Positions 44,136 to 53,545 of a stretch of DNA of 64,000 nucleotides are shown piece after piece (the stretch's first letter is position 1; each line of letters starts with the position of its first letter). The stretch is from Prochlorococcus_E sp000760215 (GTDB taxonomy: Bacteria; Cyanobacteriota; Cyanobacteriia; PCC-6307; Cyanobiaceae). Location of the stretch: NCBI RefSeq assembly GCF_047303175.1, contig NZ_CP138945.1. The stretch is one strand, 5' to 3'. Under the pieces are notes generated by a model. That model worked only from the letters and a program-made list of their open reading frames with translations. It had not been told where the DNA came from and made no database searches. Both the position numbers and the translations under genes were made by a program.

Positions 44136-44927
44136 TCAACCAAACTTACCTTCGATATAGTCCTTAGTTTCTTTTCGATCTGGATTGTTAAATAATTTTT
44201 TAGTGTTACTAAATTCTACTAAGTACCCAGTTTTCCCTCCACTTCCTGACTCTGCATTATAAAAGGCTGTCATGTCACTAACTCTAAGGGCTTGTTGCAT
44301 ATTATGAGTAACTATAATAATGGTAAATGATTTCTTTAATTCATGCATTGTTTCTTCAATTTTTAAAGTCGATATAGGGTCTAGTGCTGAGCATGGTTCA
44401 TCCATAAGTATTACATCAGGTTCAATTGCTATTGTTCTTGCTATGCATAGTCTTTGTTGCTGTCCTCCTGAGAGACTATACCCACTATCTTTTAATTTAT
44501 CTTTGCATTCATCCCAAACTGCTGCCTTCTTAAGTGACTTTTCAATCAATTCATCCATATCTCCTTTGTATCCATTGACTCTGGCTCCAAAAGCTATATT
44601 TTCATAGATGCTTTTTGGGAAAGGATTTGGCTGTTGAAATACCATGCCTATTCGTCTTCTCACTTCTATTGGATCAATATTAGGGTTGTATAAATCTTGC
44701 CCCTCGTACAAAACCCTACCTTTAAGAGAGCAATTCGGTATGAGGTCATTCATTCTATTAAGTGACCTAAGAATGGTTGATTTGCCACAACCAGAAGGGC
44801 CTATTAGGGCAGTAACTTTACCAGAAGGTATTTTCAAATATACATTTCTGACAGCAACTTTTTCAGCATAACTAATGCTTACATTTTCAAGCTCAATTTT
44901 TGTTTTAGTTTTATTCTCTGATGACAT
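44136..44927 (-). CDS. pstB: Phosphate ABC transporter ATPase PstB
   Basis: A 263-residue ATPase energising phosphate import. Walker A GPSGCGKST, the Q-loop RIGMVFQQPNPFPKS, signature LSGGQQQRLCIARTIA, and Walker B DVILMDEPCSALDPIS are all present, as is the switch histidine in TIIIVTHNMQQA. PstB proteins typically carry the NDLIPN block seen at residue ~52. It is last in the pstC-pstA-pstB operon, 4 bases after pstA. Confidence 0.97.
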   Translation of the reverse strand: MSSENKTKTKIELENVSISYAEKVAVRNVYLKIPSGKVTALIGPSGCGKSTILRSLNRMNDLIPNCSLKGRVLYEGQDLYNPNIDPIEVRRRIGMVFQQPNPFPKSIYENIAFGARVNGYKGDMDELIEKSLKKAAVWDECKDKLKDSGYSLSGGQQQRLCIARTIAIEPDVILMDEPCSALDPISTLKIEETMHELKKSFTIIIVTHNMQQALRVSDMTAFYNAESGSGGKTGYLVEFSNTKKLFNNPDRKETKDYIEGKFG

Positions 44928-44931
44928 ATCT

Positions 44932-45855
44932 TTACAATTTGTATGTAGTTCTTGATATCATTTTAGCGATTATATTTATAAATAGTATCATTATGAGCAA
45001 GACACATGAAGCGGCCCAAGCAAGTTGGTTTTGCGCTGCATAAGGTTCTAAGGCAAAATTATAAATAAGTACTGATAAAGATGAAATCTCAAAGAAAATA
45101 TCATTAATACTAGATATATGATAATAGGAAAATAATGCTGTAAATATAAGTGGAGCAGTTTCTCCTGATGCTCTTGCTATACTAAGAAGTATTCCTGTTA
45201 GAATATTCTTTCTAGCAGCAGGTAATGTTATCTCTAATATAGTAGTTTTTTTCGATGCTCCTATACCTAAAGCACCTCTTCTAAGGTCGTCAGGGACTAA
45301 TTTTAATCCTTCATCGGTAGTTTTTATAATAATAGGGAGCATAAGTATAGATAAAGCCATAGCACCTGCAAGGGCACTGAATGTACTCCCAAATAATACT
45401 TTTGTGACAACAATTATTGCATAAATGAATACACCAGCAATTATTGATGGAACACCTGCTAAAACATTAGTTCCAAATCTAATAAACCTTGAAAATACAT
45501 TTAAATTGTTAGAGTATTCTGCTAAATAGATACCAGTTCCAACACCAATCGGAATAGAAAATAAACACGCAATTGAAGTAACTATTACTGTGCCAACTAT
45601 TGCATTGCCTATACCTCCTGCAGAAGAGAAATCACCTCCTGGGGGTTGGGGTTCTAGAAATAGAATATCTAGACTTATTGCTGAGGATCCCTTGACCAGG
45701 ACATATAATAAAACAAGAACTAATGGGACTAATGATATTAACGTAAAAATAATTGAGCAATATGTAAGAAGCTTGTTAGTAATACTTCTATAACTATATG
45801 CTCTGTATCTCAATGATTGTGTTTTAACAAATGTTTTATTGTTAATTTCTTTCAT
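44932..45855 (-). CDS. pstA: Phosphate ABC transporter permease PstA
   Basis: A 307-residue plasma-membrane permease with six helices. Family features are the long first helix after residue 30, VGTVIVTSIACLFSIPIGVGTGIYLAEY, the AGVPSIIAGVF block, and the EAA-like ALGIGASKKTTILEITLPAARKNILTGILLSIARASGETAPL loop that contacts PstB. It follows pstC after 6 bases. The operon lacks the usual pstS and phoU partners nearby. Confidence 0.95.
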   Translation of the reverse strand: MKEINNKTFVKTQSLRYRAYSYRSITNKLLTYCSIIFTLISLVPLVLVLLYVLVKGSSAISLDILFLEPQPPGGDFSSAGGIGNAIVGTVIVTSIACLFSIPIGVGTGIYLAEYSNNLNVFSRFIRFGTNVLAGVPSIIAGVFIYAIIVVTKVLFGSTFSALAGAMALSILMLPIIIKTTDEGLKLVPDDLRRGALGIGASKKTTILEITLPAARKNILTGILLSIARASGETAPLIFTALFSYYHISSINDIFFEISSLSVLIYNFALEPYAAQNQLAWAASCVLLIMILFINIIAKMISRTTYKL

Positions 45856-45861
45856 TCTTGA

Positions 45862-46812
45862 TTAATATTTGAGGCTTAATTTTCTAACAAGCCATTGTGC
45901 AAAGATATTAATTATTAGAGTCATTAGCATTAAAATAAATGCTGCATACATTAGAGATGAGACTTGGCTGCCATCAGCTTCTCCAAATTGATTAGCTAGC
46001 AAGGCTGAAATGGTATATCCAGGAGCAAATATCGACCAACTAAAGTTATTAGAATTTCCTATTATCATTGTCACAGCCATGGTCTCTCCCATTGCTCTTC
46101 CCAATGCAAGTAACACTCCACCAGCTATTCCGGATATCGAGGCAGGTAGTATTACATTGAATAATGAACTCCATCTTGATGCACCAATACCATAAGCTGC
46201 TTCTCTTAATTTTTTAGGTACTTGTTCTAGGGAATCCCTTGATATAGAAGTAATAATTGGCAGTATCATAACAACAAGAATTATTATTGCAGGTGCTATT
46301 GAAGGACCAACTGCTTCTGAACTGAAGAATGGTATCCATCCAAATTGATTGTGTATATAATTAAATACTGGTCGAAGAAAGGGCTCCATAATAAACACAG
46401 CCCATAGACCTAATATCACCGAAGGAATTGCTGCTAATAGTTCTATCATTAGTCCAATAACTTCAGAAAATTGCTTTGGTAAAATATTCTCTGTAAGTAG
46501 TATTGCTGTTCCTACTCCTAATGGTATTGCAGCTAAGAGAGCAATAATTGAAGTAATCAGAGTACCGTATATAGCTGTAAAAGCTCCATATTTACTATTT
46601 ACTGGATCCCACTCTGATGTGATAAGAAAGTTAAATCCATATCTGTCTATTGACTCTCTGGATTCAAGATAAACAACAACAAATATTGATATTAGAAGAA
46701 GGGCTAATATTATAGCCATAGACAACGAAAAGTTTTTAAAACTTGAGTCTATCCACTTTTCCAAGGAAGAACGGAATCTTAATGAGAATTGTTCTTTTTT
46801 CGCTTGGTTCAC
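45862..46812 (-). CDS. pstC: Phosphate ABC transporter permease PstC
   Basis: A 316-residue permease with a GTG start. It has an N-terminal helix (about 30-50), a periplasmic loop (FNFLITSEWDPVNSKYGAFTAIYGTL), LLAAIPLGVGTAILLTE, AAIPSVILGLWA, and the coupling loop AYGIGASRWSSLFNVILPASISGIAGGVLLALGRAMGETMAVTMI. First gene of pstCAB. It is divergent from dnaK across 149 bases that contain a terminator-like hairpin; no strong pho-box repeat is evident there by eye. Confidence 0.95.
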   Translation of the reverse strand: MNQAKKEQFSLRFRSSLEKWIDSSFKNFSLSMAIILALLLISIFVVVYLESRESIDRYGFNFLITSEWDPVNSKYGAFTAIYGTLITSIIALLAAIPLGVGTAILLTENILPKQFSEVIGLMIELLAAIPSVILGLWAVFIMEPFLRPVFNYIHNQFGWIPFFSSEAVGPSIAPAIIILVVMILPIITSISRDSLEQVPKKLREAAYGIGASRWSSLFNVILPASISGIAGGVLLALGRAMGETMAVTMIIGNSNNFSWSIFAPGYTISALLANQFGEADGSQVSSLMYAAFILMLMTLIINIFAQWLVRKLSLKY

Positions 46813-46902
46813 CAGCTTTTTATATCCACTATAAAATTAAGTCATGCATGCCTCTCTGGTCGAAATGTTTTTAAATGAAATTGCTTTAGGTTTTGCATTA
46901 CT

Positions 46903-46930
46903 AAAAAAAGCCTTGGTTGATTAACCCAAG
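46903..46930 (-). terminator. Terminator-like hairpin in the pstC leader
   Basis: On the minus strand CTTGG.GTT pairs with AAC.CCAAG (46912-46930 region) and is followed by GCTTTTTTT. This is a proper-looking intrinsic terminator for minus-strand transcription, located 90-118 bases upstream of the pstC start. It would either block antisense transcription coming from dnaK or act as an attenuator in a long pstC leader. Confidence 0.55.
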
Positions 46931-46961
46931 ACCGTTAAATTAATTATAGATAAAAGTTTTT

Positions 46962-48956
46962 ATGGGGAGGATTGTTGGCATTGATCTTGGAACTACTAAC
47001 TCCGTTATCGGAGTTTTAGAAGCTGGGCGACCATTTGTAATTGCCAATGCAGAAGGTTCTCGAACCACACCCTCTGTGATTGGCTATACCAAAGAATCAG
47101 AATTAGTAGTAGGCCAACAAGCACGAAGGCAACTTGTTCTTAACCCAAGGAACACTTTTTCAAATCTTAAGAGGTTTATTGGAAGATCATGGGATGAACT
47201 TGAAGAGAATACTCTTAATGTTCCCTATACTGTCAGAGCAAATGAGCAAGCATCTGTAAGGGTTGTATGTCCTGTTACAGAAAGGGAATATGCGCCAGAG
47301 GAATTAATGGGAAGCATCATAAGAAAATTGATTGATGATGCTGAGAAATATCTTGAGGAAACAATAGATTCTGCTGTAATTACTGTCCCTGCTTATTTTG
47401 ACGACTCTCAACGGCAAGCAACTAGAGATGCAGCTCTGTTAGCTGGAGTGAAAGTAGAACGTATATTAAATGAACCTACAGCAGCTGCTTTAGCATACGG
47501 ATTTGACAAAAGCTCTTCTTCTAGGGTTTTGGTGTTTGATCTTGGTGGAGGGACATTTGATATATCCTTGCTTAGGATCTCTAACGGAGTATTCGATGTA
47601 AAGGCAACATCAGGTGATACTCAGCTTGGGGGGAACGATTTTGATCAAAAGATAGTTGATTGGTTGGCAGATGATTTTCAAAAACAAAATAATATTGATT
47701 TAAGAAGGGATCGACAATCATTACAGCGTCTTTGTGAGGCAGCGGAAAAAGCTAAACAAGAATTATCAGGACTAAATTCCACGCCTATTTCTTTACCATT
47801 TATAGCAACAGGTTCTAATGGCCCACTACATATAGAAACCACCTTGGAAAGGACTATATTTGAGAACCTTTGTAGGGATTTAATTGATCGATTGCTAAAA
47901 CCTGTTCAGATTGCTCTTAATGATTCTGGTTGGACTGCAGAGGATATTAATGATGTTGTTTTGGTTGGTGGTAGCACCAGGATGCCAATGGTTCAGCAGC
48001 TTGTTAAAACAATAGTTCCTATTAACCCATCTCAATCTGTTAATCCAGATGAAGTAGTTGCTATAGGTGCAGCCGTTCAAGGTGGAATCCTTACAGGAGA
48101 ACTTCGTGATCTTTTACTTAATGATGTAACACCATTGTCATTAGGCCTTGAGACGGTAGGAGGTCTTATGAAAGTCTTAATTCCTAGAAATACGCCAATA
48201 CCAGTAAGGCAATCGGATGTTTTTAGCACTTCGGAATCGAATCAATCCTCTGTTGAAATAAATGTCTGGCAAGGAGAGCGTCAATTAGCTGTAGATAATA
48301 AATCTTTGGGTAAATTTCGCTTATCCGGAATTCCACCTGCACCAAGAGGTGTTCCTCAAGTTCAGGTTGCTTTCGATATAGATGCAAATGGATTGCTACA
48401 AGTTAGTGCAACCGATAGAACAACAGGAAGAAAACAAACTGTAAGTATTAATGGTGGCTCAAATTTAAATGAAGATGAAGTCAATACCTTAATCCAGGAG
48501 GCAAAAGAAAAAGCAGATATTGACCGAAGAAAACGCGCTTCTATTGATCAAAAAAACAATGCTTTAACAATGATTGCTCAAGCTGAGCGAAGATTAAGAG
48601 ATGCTGCTCTTGAACTAGGTCCTTATGGAGCTGAAAGGCAGCAAAGAGCTGTAGAGATAGCTCTTAGAGATGTTCAAGATTGTCTTGACAATAGTGAATT
48701 GGCTGAATTAGATATGGCCACTTCTTCTTTACAAGAAGCTTTGTTTGGGTTGAATCGTCGCATATCATCAGAAAAACGTACTGATAGCAACCCAATTCAG
48801 GGGATTAAAAATACATTTGGTTCGCTTAAAGATGAATTATTTTCCGATGATTATTGGGATGATGATCCTTGGGATTATCCACCTAATAATAGACAAAGGA
48901 ATAATGATTACCCTCGTCGAGACATAGATAATTGGGATAATGACTTCTACAACTAA
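46962..48956 (+). CDS. dnaK: Hsp70 chaperone DnaK (DnaK3-like)
   Basis: A 664-residue Hsp70. ATPase-domain blocks: GIDLGTTNSVIGVLE, VPAYFDDSQRQATRDA, NEPTAAALAYGFD, VFDLGGGTFDIS, and VVLVGGSTRMPMV. The substrate domain has DVTPLSLGLETVGG and the IDANGLLQVSATDR strand. The C-terminus is not the EEVD/EDK-type but an Asp/Trp/Tyr/Asn/Arg-rich tail of about 60 residues (DDYWDDDPWDYPPNN...). The variant tail plus the adjacent dnaJ fits the cyanobacterial DnaK3 group, which is linked to thylakoid membranes; the subgroup call is inference. It overlaps dnaJ by 17 bases. Confidence 0.95.
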   Translation: MGRIVGIDLGTTNSVIGVLEAGRPFVIANAEGSRTTPSVIGYTKESELVVGQQARRQLVLNPRNTFSNLKRFIGRSWDELEENTLNVPYTVRANEQASVRVVCPVTEREYAPEELMGSIIRKLIDDAEKYLEETIDSAVITVPAYFDDSQRQATRDAALLAGVKVERILNEPTAAALAYGFDKSSSSRVLVFDLGGGTFDISLLRISNGVFDVKATSGDTQLGGNDFDQKIVDWLADDFQKQNNIDLRRDRQSLQRLCEAAEKAKQELSGLNSTPISLPFIATGSNGPLHIETTLERTIFENLCRDLIDRLLKPVQIALNDSGWTAEDINDVVLVGGSTRMPMVQQLVKTIVPINPSQSVNPDEVVAIGAAVQGGILTGELRDLLLNDVTPLSLGLETVGGLMKVLIPRNTPIPVRQSDVFSTSESNQSSVEINVWQGERQLAVDNKSLGKFRLSGIPPAPRGVPQVQVAFDIDANGLLQVSATDRTTGRKQTVSINGGSNLNEDEVNTLIQEAKEKADIDRRKRASIDQKNNALTMIAQAERRLRDAALELGPYGAERQQRAVEIALRDVQDCLDNSELAELDMATSSLQEALFGLNRRISSEKRTDSNPIQGIKNTFGSLKDELFSDDYWDDDPWDYPPNNRQRNNDYPRRDIDNWDNDFYN

Positions 48957-49878
48957 GCCAGATTATTGGTCGATTTTAGGGCTTAAGCCTGGCAGTGATA
49001 TTAATGAAATCAAAAGAGCATTTAGGTCAGAAGCAAGGAGATGGCATCCAGATCTAAATATTAATGATTCCAATGCAGAGGAACGTTTTAAATTAGTAAA
49101 AGATGCTTATGAAGTTCTTAGTGATCCAGACAAAAGATTACTTTGGGAAAATGAGTACACAATGGATCCCAGTCAGTTATTTTCAACTGGCTTTCCTTCT
49201 TATGAGGAATTTATAGATGTTGTTTTAGGTGTACGAATCCAATCGGATGAGATGCTCAACCATCATCAAAATGATGCAATTGATCTTGAAATACCTTTTA
49301 AGGAGGAATTTGATGACGATTCATATTTTGAAGATTATGAAAAACCTGCTACTTCTAAACCTCAGCCACCTCCAATAAGACAACTCGAAGATTTAGAAAC
49401 AGCTATAGAATTAACCCCTGATCAAGCTCTATATGGAACCACTGTTGAAGTCGAGCTATCAACTGGCACGATAGTTGAATTTTCTACGCCACCTTTTGCA
49501 GGGGATGGATGGCGACTTCGTTTGCCAGGTGTTGTTTTGGGGGGTAAGGATCACTTTATTCAGATAAGAGTTGAAACTGAGGATGGTTTGCGAATAGATG
49601 GACTAAGAGTTATGTATCGACTGGAGTTATTCCCTCAAGATGCCTTGTTTGGTTGTGGTGTAGAAATACCAACGCTTGAAGGCCCTGTTGTTTTACAAGT
49701 ACCACCAAAGTCATCATCTGGTCGACTCTTAAGATTGAGGAATCGTGGACTTCAATTTGAAGAATTAACGGGAGACCAAATAGTAGAAATTGTTATTGTT
49801 TTGCCAGAAGATATCACTGATTCCGAATTAGCGTTATACAAAAGGTTGCAAGAATTATCTCTTGATGAAATTAATTAA
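48940..49878 (+). CDS. dnaJ: DnaJ-type co-chaperone without zinc finger
   Basis: A 312-residue J-protein. The J-domain (residues 1-75) reads PDYWSILGLKPGSDINEIKRAFRSEARRWHPDLN, with the HPD motif that triggers DnaK ATPase. An acidic, proline-rich linker (about 110-150) replaces the G/F region and the CxxCxGxG zinc repeats are absent. The C-terminal half has two beta-domains (LTPDQALYGTTVEVEL, LPGVVLGGKDHFIQIRV) that bind clients. It starts inside the dnaK 3' end, so the pair is co-translated; together they form a dedicated chaperone couple. Confidence 0.95.
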   Translation: MTSTTKPDYWSILGLKPGSDINEIKRAFRSEARRWHPDLNINDSNAEERFKLVKDAYEVLSDPDKRLLWENEYTMDPSQLFSTGFPSYEEFIDVVLGVRIQSDEMLNHHQNDAIDLEIPFKEEFDDDSYFEDYEKPATSKPQPPPIRQLEDLETAIELTPDQALYGTTVEVELSTGTIVEFSTPPFAGDGWRLRLPGVVLGGKDHFIQIRVETEDGLRIDGLRVMYRLELFPQDALFGCGVEIPTLEGPVVLQVPPKSSSGRLLRLRNRGLQFEELTGDQIVEIVIVLPEDITDSELALYKRLQELSLDEIN

Positions 49879-49916
49879 GAATGATTTATTATGTATTCAT
49901 ATCTCTCTGATCAAAA

Positions 49917-50318
49917 ATGCTTGTCCATGTTTTACTTTATAACGTAGGTAAAGAACATGAGGGTATTCATTCTATTGATATTAAAGGTAAAACTATAGTT
50001 TTAATGTTTGAAGATATAGACGATGCGGAAAGATATCGTGGCCTTTTAGAAGCACAAGATTTTCCAAACCCTTCAATAGAATTAATAGAGCAGAAAGAAA
50101 TTGATATTTTTTGTGATGATGCGGGTTATGAGTCTCGTCTTATACAGAAAGGGTTTGTACCTATTACTGAAGAAGACAGATTATTTATTTCACCACCTCA
50201 GAAAAACTTAGGATTAGAGCCTCCTTCTTCTAATCCAACTCAAACTGATTTATCTCAAAACAACTTAATTCAAGAAGACTTGGATACTATAAAAGAAAAT
50301 CTCGAGAAATTAATCTGA
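49917..50318 (+). CDS. DUF3110 family protein
   Basis: A 133-residue soluble protein. The first about 85 residues are the DUF3110 domain, seen in cyanobacteria and chloroplasts: VHVLLYNVGKEHEGIHSIDI, TIVLMFEDIDDAERYRGLLEAQDF, and CDDAGYESRLIQKGFVPI. The last about 45 residues are low-complexity Gln/Asn/Leu with a coiled-coil end. It follows dnaJ by 38 bases and precedes murQ by 1, so a four-gene transcript is plausible. Function unknown. Confidence 0.85.
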   Translation: MLVHVLLYNVGKEHEGIHSIDIKGKTIVLMFEDIDDAERYRGLLEAQDFPNPSIELIEQKEIDIFCDDAGYESRLIQKGFVPITEEDRLFISPPQKNLGLEPPSSNPTQTDLSQNNLIQEDLDTIKENLEKLI

Positions 50319-50319
50319 A

Positions 50320-51270
50320 ATGTCTTTATTTGATCAGTACAGTATCGACAATATAAATAGGGAAAATCTTTTAACTGAAGAAAATAATAAGCGCAGTAAA
50401 GATATAGATGTATTAGATACTCATAGCCTGGTAAGTATATTCATAGAAGAGGATAAGAAGCCTCAGCAGGCTGTAAGTAATGCTAAGAATGAAATAGCAA
50501 ATGCTATTGAAGAAATTTCAAAAAGATTAAAAAATAATGGCAGATTGTTTTATATTGGAGCTGGCACTTCTGGTCGATTGGCAGTACTTGATGCTGCAGA
50601 ATGCCCCCCAACATTCTGCACTTCACCTGAATTAGTTCAGGCTTTAATTGCAGGTGGACCTTCAGCTTTAATCAAAAGTGCTGAAGGCATTGAAGACAGT
50701 ATTACAGAATCTATTTTAGATTTAAAAAAAAGGAACTTCTCTTCCAAGGATACTTTAATTGGTATTACTGCAGGAGGTACAACCCCATATGTATTATCTG
50801 CATTAAAATATTCCAAAGAAATAAATGCTTTTAATCTTGTAATTACTTGCGTACCAGCAGAACAGGCTGTATTCAATAGTGACATTGTAATTAGGTTGCT
50901 AACTGGCCCTGAAATAATCCCTGGCTCCACACGTTTGAAAGCTGCTACAGCAACTAAAATGACCTTAAATATCATTTCCACTGGCATTATGATTAGGTTA
51001 GGAAAGATTTTCAAAAATAAAATGGTTGATTTATCAATTACTAATTCGAAATTATTAGATCGATCTATTAGAATTCTAAAAGATTTATTGAATATTGATA
51101 GAGCAGAAGCATTCGGCTTGTTGAAATCCTCTAATGGATCAGTTAAAATTTCATGTATCATGAAATTAACAGGCTTAAGTTGTAAAAAAGCAAATTTAAT
51201 TTTAGATCAGCACCAATCAAATCTACATAGTTGTTTATCAGCTCTTGGTGTAGATATGTCTCAGTTTTAG
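50320..51270 (+). CDS. murQ: N-acetylmuramic acid 6-phosphate etherase
   Basis: A 316-residue SIS-domain enzyme that cleaves the lactyl ether of MurNAc-6-phosphate to GlcNAc-6-phosphate, a step in peptidoglycan recycling. Diagnostic blocks: IDVLDTHSLVSIFIEEDKKPQQAV, LFYIGAGTSGRLAVLDAAECPPTF, GITAGGTTPYVLSAL, and GPEIIPGSTRLKAATATKM with the acid/base glutamate. The C-terminal HTH-like region is present. It starts 1 base after the DUF3110 stop. Confidence 0.95.
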   Translation: MSLFDQYSIDNINRENLLTEENNKRSKDIDVLDTHSLVSIFIEEDKKPQQAVSNAKNEIANAIEEISKRLKNNGRLFYIGAGTSGRLAVLDAAECPPTFCTSPELVQALIAGGPSALIKSAEGIEDSITESILDLKKRNFSSKDTLIGITAGGTTPYVLSALKYSKEINAFNLVITCVPAEQAVFNSDIVIRLLTGPEIIPGSTRLKAATATKMTLNIISTGIMIRLGKIFKNKMVDLSITNSKLLDRSIRILKDLLNIDRAEAFGLLKSSNGSVKISCIMKLTGLSCKKANLILDQHQSNLHSCLSALGVDMSQF

Positions 51271-51318
51271 TTCGTTTGCATTTCGAATTATTCTGACAGT
51301 TAAACCTGCTTATTGCTT

Positions 51319-51324
51319 TATAAT
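51319..51324 (+). promoter_or_regulatory. Possible promoter of the cyclophilin gene
   Basis: TATAAT lies 30 bases before the cyclophilin ATG. A -35-like CTGACA at 51293-51298 is 20 bases away, longer than the ideal 17, so only the -10 is credible. A short A/T hairpin (AATGAT and ATCATT) follows. Confidence 0.3.
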
Positions 51325-51354
51325 GATTATAAATCATTTTCTATTTAATTTACA

Positions 51355-51792
51355 ATGAAAGCCATAATGGATACTGATGTAGGGTCTATTTCTTTAGAAT
51401 TATTTGAAACACATGCTCCCAGCACAGTTGCAAATTTTGCAAAGCTATCTAAAGAAGGCTTTTATGACGGTCTTTCTTTTCATCGTGTTATACAAGGATT
51501 CATGGCACAGGGTGGCTGTCCGAATTCTCGAGAGGGTTCTTCTGGCATGCCTGGAACTGGTGGTCCAGGATATAACATTGATTGTGAAATTAATGAAAAA
51601 AAGCATATACCAGGAGCTCTTTCTATGGCTCATGCCGGCAAGAATACTGGTGGAAGCCAATTCTTTATAGTTCACAATTCCCAACCTCATCTTGATGGAG
51701 TACACACAGTTTTTGGACAAACTAAAGATATGGATGTTGTACTTAAATTAGAAAACGGATCGCTAATTAAAAAAGTAACTATTATTGATTAG
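51355..51792 (+). CDS. Peptidyl-prolyl cis-trans isomerase, cyclophilin type
   Basis: A 145-residue small cyclophilin (PpiB class) that speeds proline isomerisation in folding. Blocks: VANFAKLSKEGFYDGLSFHRVIQGFMAQGGCP with the catalytic arginine, GPGYNIDCEIN, GALSMAHAGKNTGGSQFFI, and LDGVHTVFG. There is no signal peptide, so it is cytosolic. Convergent with ribBA, with 10 bases between stops. Confidence 0.95.
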   Translation: MKAIMDTDVGSISLELFETHAPSTVANFAKLSKEGFYDGLSFHRVIQGFMAQGGCPNSREGSSGMPGTGGPGYNIDCEINEKKHIPGALSMAHAGKNTGGSQFFIVHNSQPHLDGVHTVFGQTKDMDVVLKLENGSLIKKVTIID

Positions 51793-51802
51793 CCATATTT
51801 AA

Positions 51803-53449
51803 TTACTTCCATATTAATAAATACGGTAATTTTTTATTATGATTCTTTTTGATTTGGTCGGTTATATTACTTGATAGTAAATTAATATCTAAATAATCAG
51901 TTTCTAAATCTTGTGATGGGTGAATCGCTTGCTCTTTGCTACTAGATACAAATAAGCCAATTTTTGTTGTACCTTCCCAATTAACCATAGTTTCAAGAAT
52001 ACTTATTATTTTATCTATTTTGATTTCTTTTTTTATTCGCCATACAAATTGAGGCCTTTCTAATAGGGCTAATAATCTTGATGAATTTTCTGGTAGCAGT
52101 TCTAAATTATTTTCAGTTGCTTTTTGTTCAGCTTGAATTCTGAAAATTGAAAGCATCTGAGCAGAGGAGGCACCATCCCAAAAGACCACATAGTATTTAC
52201 CCTCTTCATTTTTATATTGGTCACCTATTAAATGGCCTAGTTTTTTCTGCTTAATAGCCAAATATTCAGCATTATGGTCACCAGGTGAGATTACTAGTGG
52301 CTCTCTACTTTCTACTTTTATCCCATATCCTCCTAATCCCGCAATTTTTCGAGGATTGTTAGTTAATAATCTTAGTCGATGTATTCCTAGATCTGTGAGA
52401 ATTTGTGCTCCAACACCATAATTTCGTAAATCAGCTGGGAAACCTAATTTTTCATTAGCTTCTACTGTATCTAATCCCCCATCCTGAAGGCTATAAGCTC
52501 TTAGTTTATTTATTAGTCCTATTCCTCTACCTTCTTGCCTTAGATAAACTACTATCCCTTCTCCTTCTTCTGAGATTTTTGATAATGCAGCTTCTAATTG
52601 AGGACGACAATCACATCTTAATGATCCAAAGGCATCTCCTGTTAAGCATTCTGAGTGCATCCTTACTAGTACAGGCTCTTTTAATTTTCCAATCTTGCCT
52701 TTTACTAAAGCCACATGTTCCGTACCATCTAATTCATTGACATAGCCGATAGCTTCAAATTTTCCAAATATGCTGGGCAATCTTGTCGAGGCCTTTCTAT
52801 ATACAAAACGTTCATTTTCTAATCTAAACTTAATTAGATCGGCGATGCTAATAATTTTGAGACCCCAAGTTTTTGCATAGTTTCTTAATTCTGGTAAACG
52901 GGCCATTGAACCATCGGCATTTTGAATTTCACAAATAACTCCAGCTGCTGATAAACCCGAGAGTAATGAAAGGTCTACAGCTGCCTCAGTATGACCAGCT
53001 CTTTTTAGAACACCCCCTTTATTAGCTCTTAATGGAAAAACATGTCCTGGTCTTCTTAAATGACTTGGTTTTGCTTTTGGGTTTAATGCTACTTGAATCG
53101 TTCTAGCTCTATCTTCAGCTGAGATGCCCGTTGAGACACCATATTCAGGGCCTGCATCGATACTTATAGTAAAGGCTGTTTGATTTGAATCTGTATTCCT
53201 GTCCACCATTAAAGGAAGATCTAATTGATCTAATTTCTCACCATCCATAGCTAGACATATCAAACCTCTAGCCTCAGTTGCCATGAAGTTTATTTGTTGA
53301 GGTGTGGCGAATTGAGCTGCACAAATTAAATCACCCTCGTTTTCTCTGCTTTCGTCATCAACAACTACAACGCATTCACCATTCCTTATAGCAGCTAATG
53401 CATCTGCTATTTGATCAAAAGCTATATTTAGTGTGTTCTTAGATTTCAA
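51803..53449 (-). CDS. ribBA: Bifunctional riboflavin synthesis protein RibBA
   Basis: A 548-residue fusion. The N-terminal half (about 1-205) is 3,4-dihydroxy-2-butanone-4-phosphate synthase: DDESRENEGDLICAA, ATEARGLICLAM, and LKRAGHTEAAVDL. The second half (about 210-405) is GTP cyclohydrolase II with HSECLTGDAFGSLRCDCRPQ (zinc cysteines), RQEGRGIGL and LTNNPRK. The last about 140 residues are an extra region without a recognised motif. It uses a TTG start: an in-frame TAG lies two codons upstream and no ATG precedes the conserved start. Both starting materials for riboflavin are thus made by one protein. Confidence 0.96.
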   Translation of the reverse strand: MKSKNTLNIAFDQIADALAAIRNGECVVVVDDESRENEGDLICAAQFATPQQINFMATEARGLICLAMDGEKLDQLDLPLMVDRNTDSNQTAFTISIDAGPEYGVSTGISAEDRARTIQVALNPKAKPSHLRRPGHVFPLRANKGGVLKRAGHTEAAVDLSLLSGLSAAGVICEIQNADGSMARLPELRNYAKTWGLKIISIADLIKFRLENERFVYRKASTRLPSIFGKFEAIGYVNELDGTEHVALVKGKIGKLKEPVLVRMHSECLTGDAFGSLRCDCRPQLEAALSKISEEGEGIVVYLRQEGRGIGLINKLRAYSLQDGGLDTVEANEKLGFPADLRNYGVGAQILTDLGIHRLRLLTNNPRKIAGLGGYGIKVESREPLVISPGDHNAEYLAIKQKKLGHLIGDQYKNEEGKYYVVFWDGASSAQMLSIFRIQAEQKATENNLELLPENSSRLLALLERPQFVWRIKKEIKIDKIISILETMVNWEGTTKIGLFVSSSKEQAIHPSQDLETDYLDINLLSSNITDQIKKNHNKKLPYLLIWK

Positions 53450-53545
53450 GTTCTACCTCTTAATTATTTGATGAATAAGGAGTTATTGCTGTACTTGAAC
53501 TCTGGGATAAGTTCATAATGCTTTTTTAAGCCTATATTATTCTAT

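Noticed and set aside
50637..51161. 174-residue minus-strand frame opposite murQ
   Set aside because: Antisense shadow; murQ motifs cover the whole region in the forward frame.
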